Shown: one piece after another, positions 41,491 through 49,668 of the stretch
Layout: each line of letters begins with the position of its first letter
Position numbering within the stretch: position 1 is the stretch's first letter
DNA from: Planctomycetales bacterium
GTDB taxonomy: Bacteria; Planctomycetota; Phycisphaerae; SM23-33
DNA length: 49,896 nucleotides
Assembly (NCBI GenBank): GCA_030612725.1
Contig: JAUWNJ010000022.1
Coordinates: 1 to 49,896 of the forward strand
Direction: 5' to 3'
Notes under the pieces: model-generated
Seen by the model: only the letters and a program-made list of their open reading frames with translations
Database searches by the model: none
Told to the model about the DNA's origin: nothing
Position numbers and translations under genes: made by a program

Positions 41491-42804
41491 ATGAGTATGT
41501 TGGCAGCAGGTGTGGCAAGGGCGAATATCACGCCGCCGGTCGGGAGCAACACTTGGGGCAAGCCGGCTGACAGCATCGCAGGCGAACTGTTCGCTAAGGC
41601 GCTGGTTCTCGACGACGGCAGGACAAAAGCAGCCTTGGTAACGATGGACCTCATCCATCTGAGGGGAAAGATTGTAACCGAGATACGGCAGCGGGTCGAG
41701 GAGATGACCGGTATTCCGGGGCGATGCGTAATGCTCGCAGCCTCGCACACGCACTGCACTCCCGACACCTCGCAATACACCTTCGCAAACGGCACAAAAA
41801 GGGCGCCGGACCCAGCCTATCTGGACCAGTTATCAGCCAAGATAGCCGGTGCGGTGGCCGAAGCCGACTCGCGACTGGTCGAGGTGAAGATAGGTGTAGG
41901 CCACGGCCACGCGCCCTTCAACATCAACCGCTGGGTTCCCACCCCGGACGGGCCTACCGGCGCCAGGTGGGCGCCCAACCCCGACGGGCCTACCGACGAG
42001 ACTCTTTCAGTCCTGCGGATAGACCGCACGGACGGGACGCCTCTGGCTGCGGTGGTCAACTTCGCCGCACATGCCAGCGTCATACACTGGGGCAGGTGTT
42101 TTTCCGCCGACTATCCCGGCTTCCTTCAGGAGACACTGGAGAGAGTCTATGACGGGAAAATGACGGCGATGTTTGTCAACGGCGCGTCGGGCGATCTGAA
42201 AATCAAATTTCTGACGAAAAAGGAGGACGGCTCGGACAACTTTGCTTATGGGGCTGTTGAGGACGCCCGGCGATGGGGCAGGATTGTTGCCGGTGTGGCG
42301 TTGTCGGTTATGGAGCAGATAGAAACAACCGAGCAGGATGTACGGGTCGGCGTTTCCTCCAGGGATGTTGATCTTCCGATATGCCCCTTACCGTCGGTCG
42401 ATGAGGTTGCCGGGCAGTTGGAGGAAAAGCGGGCCGCGGGCGAGAATACCGAGTGGGAAGAGTGGGTGCTTCCATTATTGCGAGATGGAACAGCCCCGAC
42501 GGCTGTGGTCGGCGAGGTCCAGTTGCTGCGTCTGGGCGATGACATCGCCCTGGTGGCGGTTCCGGGCGAGTTGTACGTTGAGATAGGCCTGCGGATGAAG
42601 AGGGAACTGCCCTTCAAGCACCTGTTCATCGCAGGTTACGCCAATCGCTTTCTGGGATATTTGCCCTCTGCTGCAAGTTGCCGCCAGGACGGCGTTCGCC
42701 CGCGCGAGGGCTGCCACAGAATATTCCTGTATCCCGCCCGTTTTTCCGAAGGTCTCGAGCCGGCGATAGTATCGGCAGCGAAGGAACTCGCCGGCGACAG
42801 ATAA
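41491..42804 (+). CDS. Neutral ceramidase-like protein, cytoplasmic (paralogue 2)
   Basis: 437 residues, the same length as the gene at 30014, aligning with it without gaps at least through residue 200. Both have His86, His88 and His194, and both have SGDLKIK. It starts MSMLAAGVARANITPPVG after AAAGGAG. There is no signal peptide. The main differences are TWGKPADSIA against TAGNASAGVT near residue 21, and HTHCTPDTSQ against HTHSGPVTMR after the metal site, so the substrate may differ. It is convergent with the ABC permease gene, stops 4 bp apart. Confidence 0.82.
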   Translation: MSMLAAGVARANITPPVGSNTWGKPADSIAGELFAKALVLDDGRTKAALVTMDLIHLRGKIVTEIRQRVEEMTGIPGRCVMLAASHTHCTPDTSQYTFANGTKRAPDPAYLDQLSAKIAGAVAEADSRLVEVKIGVGHGHAPFNINRWVPTPDGPTGARWAPNPDGPTDETLSVLRIDRTDGTPLAAVVNFAAHASVIHWGRCFSADYPGFLQETLERVYDGKMTAMFVNGASGDLKIKFLTKKEDGSDNFAYGAVEDARRWGRIVAGVALSVMEQIETTEQDVRVGVSSRDVDLPICPLPSVDEVAGQLEEKRAAGENTEWEEWVLPLLRDGTAPTAVVGEVQLLRLGDDIALVAVPGELYVEIGLRMKRELPFKHLFIAGYANRFLGYLPSAASCRQDGVRPREGCHRIFLYPARFSEGLEPAIVSAAKELAGDR

Positions 42805-42808
42805 ACGC

Positions 42809-44107
42809 CTATCCCTTGACCGCGCCGAGTTGGATTCCCTTGATGAGGTATTTCTGCAGCACGACGAACAGGAGAATTAACGGTACTATGCTCATTACGA
42901 CCGCGGCCATCATCAATTGCGTTTGAGAGCCCATTGAACTGTCGAAATACAGCAACCCCACCGGAAGGGTGTACTTAGCCTGGTTTTTGACCAGTATCAG
43001 AGGCCAGAAGAAACTACGGTAAGAACCCATGAAAGTGAAGATGACCAGCACGATTAGTCCCGGTCTGGCCAGGGGCATGATAACGTCCCAGAATATCTGC
43101 CACTTGCTGGCGCCGTCGATCTCGGCCGCTTCATCCAGACTGCGAGGGATCGTCAACATAAACTGGCGAAGCAGGAATGTTCCGAAGGCGCTGAAGGCGC
43201 CCGGTACGATCAGTCCCGCGTAAGAATCCACCCATCCAAGTTTCATCATAATTTGATAATTGGGAATCATCAGCACCAATCCCGGTATCATCATTGTGCC
43301 AAGATACAGCAGAAAGACCTTATCGCGTCCCCGCCACCGCAGTCGGCTGAAGGCGAAGGCCGCCATGGTGCTTGTAAGGCATTGCAGCAGCGTTACCCAC
43401 CCGGCGATGAACAGGCTGTTGAAGTAGTAGCGCATGAAGGCCGACTTGGTGAAATACTGCCACCACTGCCAATGCCCTGCCTTCACACCCTTCAAAGCGC
43501 CGTAGCGGAGTTCCTTGAATACGTTGGGGTAATTCTCCGTATGGAATACCCTATGTTCGGACTTGACGATCAGCGAACCGTAGGCGCTTTGAAGAAGGAG
43601 GCGATTCATACGGGATCGTTCGACAACCTCCATCCGGGCCTGCTTTTGGATATCGACGAGTTTGACGACATCAGGCCCCAATTCCAGATGCGCAAACCTT
43701 GATGGTTTGTAGAAATCCACAGCCGGGATAACCACCCCGTTAAGGTCCACGATTACGGCGTCCAGAAGTTTTTCCGAAGGCGGTTGAGTAAGGTCGGCCT
43801 TATCGAGCGTCTTACGCGTCTCTTTGGAGAGTTTGGAACGGATATACACCGAGACAGAATCACGCGGATTTTTCCATTTGGAAAGCAAAGTCGCCGAATC
43901 GGTAAAGTCTTCCACCACGACCTCATTCCGATAGCCCGGAACCCAGTCCTTGGCCTGTATTTCCTTGCCGTGCTTGAAACTGGTCAGAACCATCCAGAGG
44001 AAGGGCAGACCCATTGAAAAGCCCAGTAGCAGAAGAAACGAATGGCTCGTCAGCATTGTCAGCATCGGTCTGAGCCATTTTCGACTATATTCGGTATTAA
44101 AAGCCAT
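42809..44107 (-). CDS. Sugar ABC transporter permease (MalG type) with large insertion
   Basis: 432 residues from the ATG at 44107; a TTG at 44149 is the alternative. The inner-membrane permease has the EAA loop DEAAEIDGASKWQIFWDVIMPLARP that docks the ATPase, and the PNYQIM segment of the MalG class. Members are normally about 275-300 residues. Here about 180 residues separate the first helix (about 24-44) from the second (about 229-250), where 40-60 is usual. The extra part (KLLDAVIVDLNGVVIPAVDF...) is probably an extra-cytoplasmic domain. It is the last gene of the transporter operon. Confidence 0.88.
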   Translation of the reverse strand: MAFNTEYSRKWLRPMLTMLTSHSFLLLLGFSMGLPFLWMVLTSFKHGKEIQAKDWVPGYRNEVVVEDFTDSATLLSKWKNPRDSVSVYIRSKLSKETRKTLDKADLTQPPSEKLLDAVIVDLNGVVIPAVDFYKPSRFAHLELGPDVVKLVDIQKQARMEVVERSRMNRLLLQSAYGSLIVKSEHRVFHTENYPNVFKELRYGALKGVKAGHWQWWQYFTKSAFMRYYFNSLFIAGWVTLLQCLTSTMAAFAFSRLRWRGRDKVFLLYLGTMMIPGLVLMIPNYQIMMKLGWVDSYAGLIVPGAFSAFGTFLLRQFMLTIPRSLDEAAEIDGASKWQIFWDVIMPLARPGLIVLVIFTFMGSYRSFFWPLILVKNQAKYTLPVGLLYFDSSMGSQTQLMMAAVVMSIVPLILLFVVLQKYLIKGIQLGAVKG

Positions 44108-44191
44108 AGCAGTATGAACCGCAGAAATCGCAGGCGGCTGCCGTGGCAAACGGATGCATGCCCTGCGGTGTATTCCTTTTTTTAGATGCTA

Positions 44192-45496
44192 TTAGTCAAC
44201 GTACCTGCTCCCAAACCTGTAATTAAAGATCGTTACGACAAAGATAAGGACAAACATCGACCATGCCACCGCCGAGGCGTATCCGTGCCGCCCAGTTTCG
44301 AATCCTTCGGTGAATATGTAGTAACTTATCGTCGTGGTCGCTCCCTCAGGACCACCTTCAGTCATTGTCCGTGCCTGCTGGAACCCGCCCTGAAGGCCGC
44401 CGATAACCGACATGATCGTGATGAAGAATGTCGTCGGCGCCAATTGAGGCCAGGTAACGTGCCAGAACCGCTGCCAGGGACCGGCTCCGTCGATGTCGGC
44501 GGCTTCGTAGAGGTCCACCGGAATATTGCTGATACCGGCGATGTAGAGCAGCATGTTGTTGGAACCGATGGCAGTCCAGACACCCATGAGTATGATAGCC
44601 GGCATCGCCCATTGGGCGCTTCCGAGCCAGTCTGGTGGCGAAAGTCCGTCGGCGGCGGTCGCTGGAAGGGACTTGATCACTGCCCCAAGCCCGTACAGGA
44701 TCAGTCCTCCGACAGCCAGAATAACCAGTGTTATAAATCCTGTTCCGAAGCCGAATTCCTTGCCTATCCAGTTCCGCACCGTCAGGAAGCCCAGGCTGAG
44801 CACGCCTACCCCAGCGATTGCCCACAGGACGTAACCCATTCCTCCCCACCATACGGGGGACGTGGTGTTGACCAGGTTCGCCAGTGAGTCCAGTATCGGC
44901 GTAAGGGCGCGGTTAATAGGCCCGTGTATGGGGTTGTACATCTGCTTCCATAGTATGAACATCGCCACACCGGCACAGAAACTGGGCAGATAGAACAATG
45001 TCCTATAGACCACAGCGCCGGTGGTAAAGCCCAGCATCAGGATACCGCCTGCCGCCAGGCAGAGAATCAACGCCACCAGACCGTGTCCGCTACCCCAAAG
45101 CCACAATCCTATCGCGCTGAAACCGAAGAGGCTACACAACGCCAGGGCCCAGCGGATTCCCTTTTGCTTGCTTCGAAGTCGGCGTGTCAACAGCACTGCC
45201 AGGAACAGCGAACCGGCAATACTGATCGGCATCCCCGCCATCAGGAACAACGTGTTGCGAAAGTACTTCCAGAAGTCCGGGTGTGTGAAGAGGTCATAGA
45301 AATTCTGAAACCAGACCCACTTGATCGGGTCGGCCCGCCTGGGATGGTGAAGCGATATATCCAGGTTGGTAAAGGCCATTACGACCGAGAAGACCACGGG
45401 TAAGGCCACGAACAAAAGAAAGCCGGTGAAGTTAGGTCCGAGGAACAGGCATGCCGCCAAGAAGTCGCTGCGTCGCTTGAGTTTGACTTGCTTCAT
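44192..45496 (-). CDS. Sugar ABC transporter permease (MalF/UgpA type) with extra helices
   Basis: 434 residues from the ATG at 45496 (GGAGGG 6-7 nt upstream, overlapping the binding-protein stop). The EAA loop is DLYEAADIDGAGPWQRFWHVTWPQLAP. Members are usually about 290-310 residues long. The additions are two hydrophobic helices after KQKGIRW (about 115-155) and two more between NRALTPILDS and PPDWLGSAQW (about 215-290). It pairs with the MalG-type permease 84 bp downstream. No ATPase is encoded nearby, so a shared MsmX/UgpC-type ATPase elsewhere is expected. Confidence 0.88.
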   Translation of the reverse strand: MKQVKLKRRSDFLAACLFLGPNFTGFLLFVALPVVFSVVMAFTNLDISLHHPRRADPIKWVWFQNFYDLFTHPDFWKYFRNTLFLMAGMPISIAGSLFLAVLLTRRLRSKQKGIRWALALCSLFGFSAIGLWLWGSGHGLVALILCLAAGGILMLGFTTGAVVYRTLFYLPSFCAGVAMFILWKQMYNPIHGPINRALTPILDSLANLVNTTSPVWWGGMGYVLWAIAGVGVLSLGFLTVRNWIGKEFGFGTGFITLVILAVGGLILYGLGAVIKSLPATAADGLSPPDWLGSAQWAMPAIILMGVWTAIGSNNMLLYIAGISNIPVDLYEAADIDGAGPWQRFWHVTWPQLAPTTFFITIMSVIGGLQGGFQQARTMTEGGPEGATTTISYYIFTEGFETGRHGYASAVAWSMFVLIFVVTIFNYRFGSRYVD

Positions 45497-46938
45497 TTTC
45501 CTGCCCTCCGGAAATACCGAAGCATCGGATTGGAAATCCACTCAATCGGTACCGGTTTGCCTTCTTTCTTGAGTTTGTCGATTTCTTTCTGGAGTTCGCA
45601 GGCCTTTTCGTATTTCGGCTTGAGTTTGTCGTCTCGCCCGATGGCGAGGCGCATCTCGCGGTTGATTTCGTCGGTCGTTATTCGCAGGGTCTGCTCCATC
45701 GGTCGCGATTGACTGTCAAGCCCCTGTACGCGACGTCTGAGTATACGCATGACCGTATTTGAATTGATAAACGGGCTGCACTCCCATCCCGCTCCGTATT
45801 GTTTCGCTGCGCGTGCGAATTTTTCGTGAGCGCCCCATTCACCGGGATACTCTTTGGGCGTGAGAAACGCCGGTGTCGTGGTCGCGGTGGGGTTGGGAGG
45901 CAGACCGTCGGCGTCCCTGACGATAATCTGGTTGTACTCCGTGTCGGCGAGATACTGGAGGAACCTCGCCGCCAGGCGTGGATTCTTTCCGTAAGCGTTA
46001 ATCCCGGCAGATCGAGCGCCGACAACCGCCACCGGAATGACCTTGTGGGGGAGTAATGCCACATCGGGTTTGAAGTTCTTGAATTCCCGGAGTCGAATCA
46101 GCCCGAATCGCCCGATGGGCATTCCCACAGTCCACTCGTTTCCTATCCACTGTGGGTTCCCGCCCCCGTAACCGGCAGCGGCCGACCTTGACTTTACCAT
46201 GGTGGCGGTGGGAATCACCTTGTGCTTGAACACCAGGTCGTAATAAAACCGCGTCGCTTCTAGTACCTGTGGCGAATCGAGCACGCAATGGGTCATCGTC
46301 TCGTTGAATATGCTCCCCCCATTACTGAACCACATGTTCGACGGTCCGGACGGCATCATCGCGTAGCGCGTTACCCGCCCCTTGGAATCGACCTTCTGAA
46401 CTTTCAGGCACCACTTGAGAAACTCGTCCCATGTCCAGTCGTACTTCGGCATCGGAAGGTTCTCACGCTCCAGCAGCGCGCGGTTGATTACAATCGTAGA
46501 ACCCCCGACGTTGCAGGGAAACGTGTACTGCCTGCCCTCGACGGAAATTGAATCCCACACCGACGCATAAGTTTTATCCGGACCGAAACCGTATTCTTTG
46601 GCCAGGTCGGTTACGTCGAGCAGCACGCCGGCTGAGACATATTCATGCAATCTGTGAGCGCCATAGACGTCGATAACATCGCTGCCTACTTTACTGACCG
46701 ACTGGATGATGACCTTCATTGAGTCGAGGGTGGAGCTGTCCAGTACCATATCGACAGGCCCGTAGCCTTTTTTGATCATCCACTCCTCGAAGGCTTTGAT
46801 TTGAAGCCCGCGGGCGGGATTGGCGTCGGAGGTCCAGTACAGTAGAGGTGCGTCGCTTTGCCGCTCGGGCAACGTCTCAACGGCCAGTACCGTCAAACCG
46901 GCCAATATCACTGCACAGACTACAAAAATTGTCTTCAC
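45493..46938 (-). CDS. Extracellular sugar-binding protein of ABC transporter
   Basis: 481 residues, family 1 solute-binding protein. A signal peptide (IFVVCAVILAGLTVLA) with no lipobox Cys at its end suggests a soluble periplasmic protein. VINRALLERENLPMPKYDWTWDEFLKW and AAGYGGGNPQWIGNEWTVGMP match the carbohydrate-binding class; SAGINAYGKNPRLAARFLQYL is the usual hinge region. The last 50 residues (LRITTDEINREMRLAIG...) are longer and helical. The gene is first in the operon and overlaps the first permease in ATGA. It probably binds oligosaccharides released by the heparinase-like lyase; this is inference. Confidence 0.9.
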   Translation of the reverse strand: MKTIFVVCAVILAGLTVLAVETLPERQSDAPLLYWTSDANPARGLQIKAFEEWMIKKGYGPVDMVLDSSTLDSMKVIIQSVSKVGSDVIDVYGAHRLHEYVSAGVLLDVTDLAKEYGFGPDKTYASVWDSISVEGRQYTFPCNVGGSTIVINRALLERENLPMPKYDWTWDEFLKWCLKVQKVDSKGRVTRYAMMPSGPSNMWFSNGGSIFNETMTHCVLDSPQVLEATRFYYDLVFKHKVIPTATMVKSRSAAAGYGGGNPQWIGNEWTVGMPIGRFGLIRLREFKNFKPDVALLPHKVIPVAVVGARSAGINAYGKNPRLAARFLQYLADTEYNQIIVRDADGLPPNPTATTTPAFLTPKEYPGEWGAHEKFARAAKQYGAGWECSPFINSNTVMRILRRRVQGLDSQSRPMEQTLRITTDEINREMRLAIGRDDKLKPKYEKACELQKEIDKLKKEGKPVPIEWISNPMLRYFRRAGK

Positions 46939-47003
46939 AATCGCCGCCTTTCCTTACAAAACCGCCCGCTGATTCATAAACGAGAATTTACAACAAGTAC
47001 CGT

Positions 47004-47033
47004 ATCTTATCCTGGTATGACAATCAAGGTCAA
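47004..47033 (-). promoter_or_regulatory. Sigma70-type promoter of the ABC transporter operon
   Basis: On the minus strand TTGACC (47028-47033, 5 of 6), an 18-nt spacer and TAAGAT (47004-47009, 4 of 6). The predicted start is near 46997, about 58 nt before the ATG at 46938. Confidence 0.6.
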
Positions 47034-47053
47034 GGAACCAAGTTTAATATCGG

Positions 47054-47081
47054 GCACAAGATAGCGTCAAGTATTTTGTGC
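47054..47081. promoter_or_regulatory. Operator-like palindrome upstream of the ABC operon
   Basis: GCACAAGATA (47054-47063) and TATTTTGTGC (47072-47081) are inverted halves matching at 9 of 10 positions across 8 nt. A third half, TTTTGTGCC, follows at 47090-47098. The site is 20 bp upstream of the -35 box, as for an activator or a LacI/GntR-type repressor. No regulator gene is in view. Confidence 0.5.
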
Positions 47082-47098
47082 AAGTTTGATTTTGTGCC

Positions 47099-47314
47099 AT
47101 CAAGCAAGGCCTTGATACCGTCGATACCGACGGCGATCCTGGCCTGTCGAAACTTCATGTGATGACGAACAATCCGAAGAAAATTTACGGCCTGGATGGC
47201 TTCGGCCTTCAGATTGTCGAGCGTGTCGATCTGCAAATCCCGCCTCACGACCACAACCGCCGATACCTGAAAACGAAAAAAGACAGGATGGGGCATATTC
47301 TTGACGACCTGTAG
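47099..47314 (+). pseudogene. Displaced ribBA 3' fragment with internal deletion
   Basis: 72 in-frame codons and TAG match the end of RibBA: IKQGLDTVDT, then [20 protein letters not shown] through GHILDDL. About 20 codons between TVD and GLSKL (the [12 protein letters not shown] part) are missing. It has no start codon or ribosome-binding site, and base changes are mainly third-position, so it was once under selection. It lies 18.4 kb beyond the intact ribBA in the same orientation, marking the far edge of the sugar cluster. Confidence 0.9.
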
Positions 47315-47329
47315 GGCGGGACCGCAGTT

Positions 47330-48445
47330 CTAAGGGTTCCACGTCTCGTGCCAGATGCGCCTGACGAGTTCACCTCTGTCGGCGCGTCGGTGCGAAAGCC
47401 GACGGGAAACGTTCAGCACCCTGCCGGTTTTGTCGAACGTTACCAGCAGCGGCCACATGCTGTCGGGACCGCCGGGCGTCGCACCATATCGCATGTCATG
47501 GAATTCGACGACGTGCAAACCGTCCCGGCGACTGTAGGCGGCACGCATCTGCCCCATCGCAAACCACTCGTAAGTCTTGATTTCCTCCAGGCGGCGGGCG
47601 CGACTGATCCATTCGTTATGAACCTTGGCCCGGCGGGCAAATCGACTTCTTTCCAGCGGGCGGCTGAACAGGATGTTATGGCGGGCAGTGTACCAGGCGT
47701 CGTCGTCGTCGGCGGTAACGCGCCACAGAAGGATCGTTCCCAGCATCGGATAGGCCCGCGCGTGATTCAGGTTCAGCGTTTTTGCCGTCGTAGAGCGAAT
47801 GTGCCGGCCGATGACCAAACCGGCGGCAAGGTAACCGGTGGACAGGACAAAGCCCGTGATGCCGACAATAATCGCAACCCGGCCTGGCTTGGCCTTGAAC
47901 TTGCGAACGAGCCGGCAGACCAGCAGCGTCAGAATCAACGCGGGCGTGTAGAAAATATCGACAATCGGTACGGCGTCAATGGCGTATCGCGTGTTCGTAA
48001 TCGGCGAGAGCATCTGCGTACCGTAGGAAGTGCACCAGTCAAGCAGCGGATGCGACAGGGCGGCGACGAAGCAGCAGGCGTACAACATCCAAAACGTCGG
48101 CCTGCGCCGGGTCTGCGCGAACTTCAAGTCGGCATCTGCGCCGGACCGGTCGGAGGCGTTTGCGTTTCGGGAGATACGTCGCCTCGCCAACCACCACAGG
48201 CCGGCGACGGCTGCGGCGATGACCGGCGTCATCAGAAGCGAATGGCTGATGCCCCGGTGATGGTACATCATGGTCAGGTCGCCGACCTCCATACCCGTGA
48301 GGTTCATCACCGGCCTGATGAAAACGTCCAGGTCAGGCACGATGGCCGTCGCCGCAGCGACCCACGAAGCGTCGCGCCCGATCCGCTCGCGAAAACCCAA
48401 CTGGGCAGTTACCGCGCCGAGAAGACCCTGTGTCATTGTGTCCAT
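47330..48445 (-). CDS. YdjM/DUF457-type membrane-bound metal-dependent hydrolase
   Basis: 371 residues. The N-terminus MDTMTQGLLGAVTAQLGF and IVPDLDVFIRP belong to the PF04307 family. HHRGISHSLL and LSHPLLDWCTSYG supply the His/Asp metal ligands. Four to five helices (about 75-88, 118-135, 158-178, 190-213) place it in the inner membrane. The C-terminal ~150 residues are soluble. Family members are linked to membrane stress and DNA damage in E. coli, but the substrate is unknown. It lies outside the ribBA-fragment boundary, on the minus strand like the DUF2330 gene upstream of it. Confidence 0.85.
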   Translation of the reverse strand: MDTMTQGLLGAVTAQLGFRERIGRDASWVAAATAIVPDLDVFIRPVMNLTGMEVGDLTMMYHHRGISHSLLMTPVIAAAVAGLWWLARRRISRNANASDRSGADADLKFAQTRRRPTFWMLYACCFVAALSHPLLDWCTSYGTQMLSPITNTRYAIDAVPIVDIFYTPALILTLLVCRLVRKFKAKPGRVAIIVGITGFVLSTGYLAAGLVIGRHIRSTTAKTLNLNHARAYPMLGTILLWRVTADDDDAWYTARHNILFSRPLERSRFARRAKVHNEWISRARRLEEIKTYEWFAMGQMRAAYSRRDGLHVVEFHDMRYGATPGGPDSMWPLLVTFDKTGRVLNVSRRLSHRRADRGELVRRIWHETWNP

Positions 48446-48492
48446 GAATGCAGGCCATTCTACACCGCCCCGCCGGTTTTAGCGACGCGGGA

Positions 48493-49668
48493 TTACCGGC
48501 GGCGGGGAAAATGACTTCGCCCCACCAGTCGAACACCCGTGAACGCCGCGAAGACCAGGCCGCAAGCGGCGGCGACCGGTACGACCGGCGGGTCGTTTGC
48601 GACCAAATAATAAACGTTGCTTACTTTCTCCAGCCCCGCCAGCGGGATGAGCATCACGTCGCGGTCCATCGCCTTCGGCGTCATTATCGCACGCAGGCGA
48701 GTAATCGTCCTGCCGACGCCCATAGACTCGGTCAGCCTGCGGTCGAGCACATTGCCAATTCTGCCGGTGAAATCATCCGCCCTCCCCGCCAACTCGGTAA
48801 CGAAAAGCCTGCCCTGGTTTTTCTCGGTCAATGCCGTTACGAGTTCCTCGTAGTTCGTACCGCTCGGCGAGCCTTGCTTGAGTTCGATTTCATCCTCGCC
48901 GATGGTCGCGTTGGCCCAGTTGGCGCATCCGTATCGGCAGTTGCCGACGACGTACAGGACGATCTCGTTGCGCAGGTCGGCTGACAGTTGCGAGATTATC
49001 AGCGGATAGACGAGTTTGTCGTCGCGATAGGTGTAACTTATCGGGTGCGGCGCGAGCGTGAGAGCATCGACTGCCTCCGGGCGGATACGCATTGCAAGAA
49101 AATACCAGCCGCCTTTGACATACTTATCGAAGATGCGTTCAGCCCCTATTGGTACGAAATACTCGTTATCGTTGAGCCATTTCGTCAACTCGTCCGCCTT
49201 CGTGGCCGACAGGACGACGTACTTGAAAATCCCGGCTGTTCCGGTCTGCTCGACGACGATGGATGATCGCTTGGCCATGTTTGCCGGCATCATGGAACTG
49301 TAGTTGGCGCACCCACAGCCGAAGCCGCCTCCGCCCTTGTCGGGCTTCCGATAGAACTTCGGAGCCGTTTCCGACTCGAGGACGGAGAATATCTCGTCGC
49401 TGCATTTCTCAATTTTTATGGGTTTTGACGGGACCGGGACGATCCACGCAAGTTCTTCAGGACCGGCCCGGAAGTGCGTTCTCAGGACGACCTGCACCAT
49501 CTTTCCGTCGGTGGCCAGGATCGCCTCCTGTTTCGGCGATGCGACCATATTAGTCGATTCGCCGACCTTACGGGGCATACGGGGCATCATGCACCCGTCG
49601 GCCGAAGCGTCCGTCGCACCGAATAAAATCGACGAAATACACGAGACGACAATAAAACATTTCGACAT
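48493..49668 (-). CDS. DUF2330-family secreted, C-terminally anchored protein
   Basis: 391 residues. A signal peptide (CFIVVSCISSILFGATDASA) is followed by a Cys in DGCMMPR. The DUF2330 body contains ELAWIVPVPSKPIKIEKC, FGCGCANYSSM with paired Cys, and PHPISYTYRDDKLVYPLIIS. A second helix near the C-terminus (PVVPVAAACGLVFAAFTGV) and a basic tail suggest an anchored extracytoplasmic protein. The function of the family is unknown. The first ~30 codons are repeated in inverted orientation at 49800-49896. Confidence 0.85.
   Translation of the reverse strand: MSKCFIVVSCISSILFGATDASADGCMMPRMPRKVGESTNMVASPKQEAILATDGKMVQVVLRTHFRAGPEELAWIVPVPSKPIKIEKCSDEIFSVLESETAPKFYRKPDKGGGGFGCGCANYSSMMPANMAKRSSIVVEQTGTAGIFKYVVLSATKADELTKWLNDNEYFVPIGAERIFDKYVKGGWYFLAMRIRPEAVDALTLAPHPISYTYRDDKLVYPLIISQLSADLRNEIVLYVVGNCRYGCANWANATIGEDEIELKQGSPSGTNYEELVTALTEKNQGRLFVTELAGRADDFTGRIGNVLDRRLTESMGVGRTITRLRAIMTPKAMDRDVMLIPLAGLEKVSNVYYLVANDPPVVPVAAACGLVFAAFTGVRLVGRSHFPRRR

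Noticed and set aside
28670-47098. Prophage or conjugative element
   Set aside because: No integrase, terminase, capsid, relaxase or transposase gene is visible; all genes are metabolic or transport.
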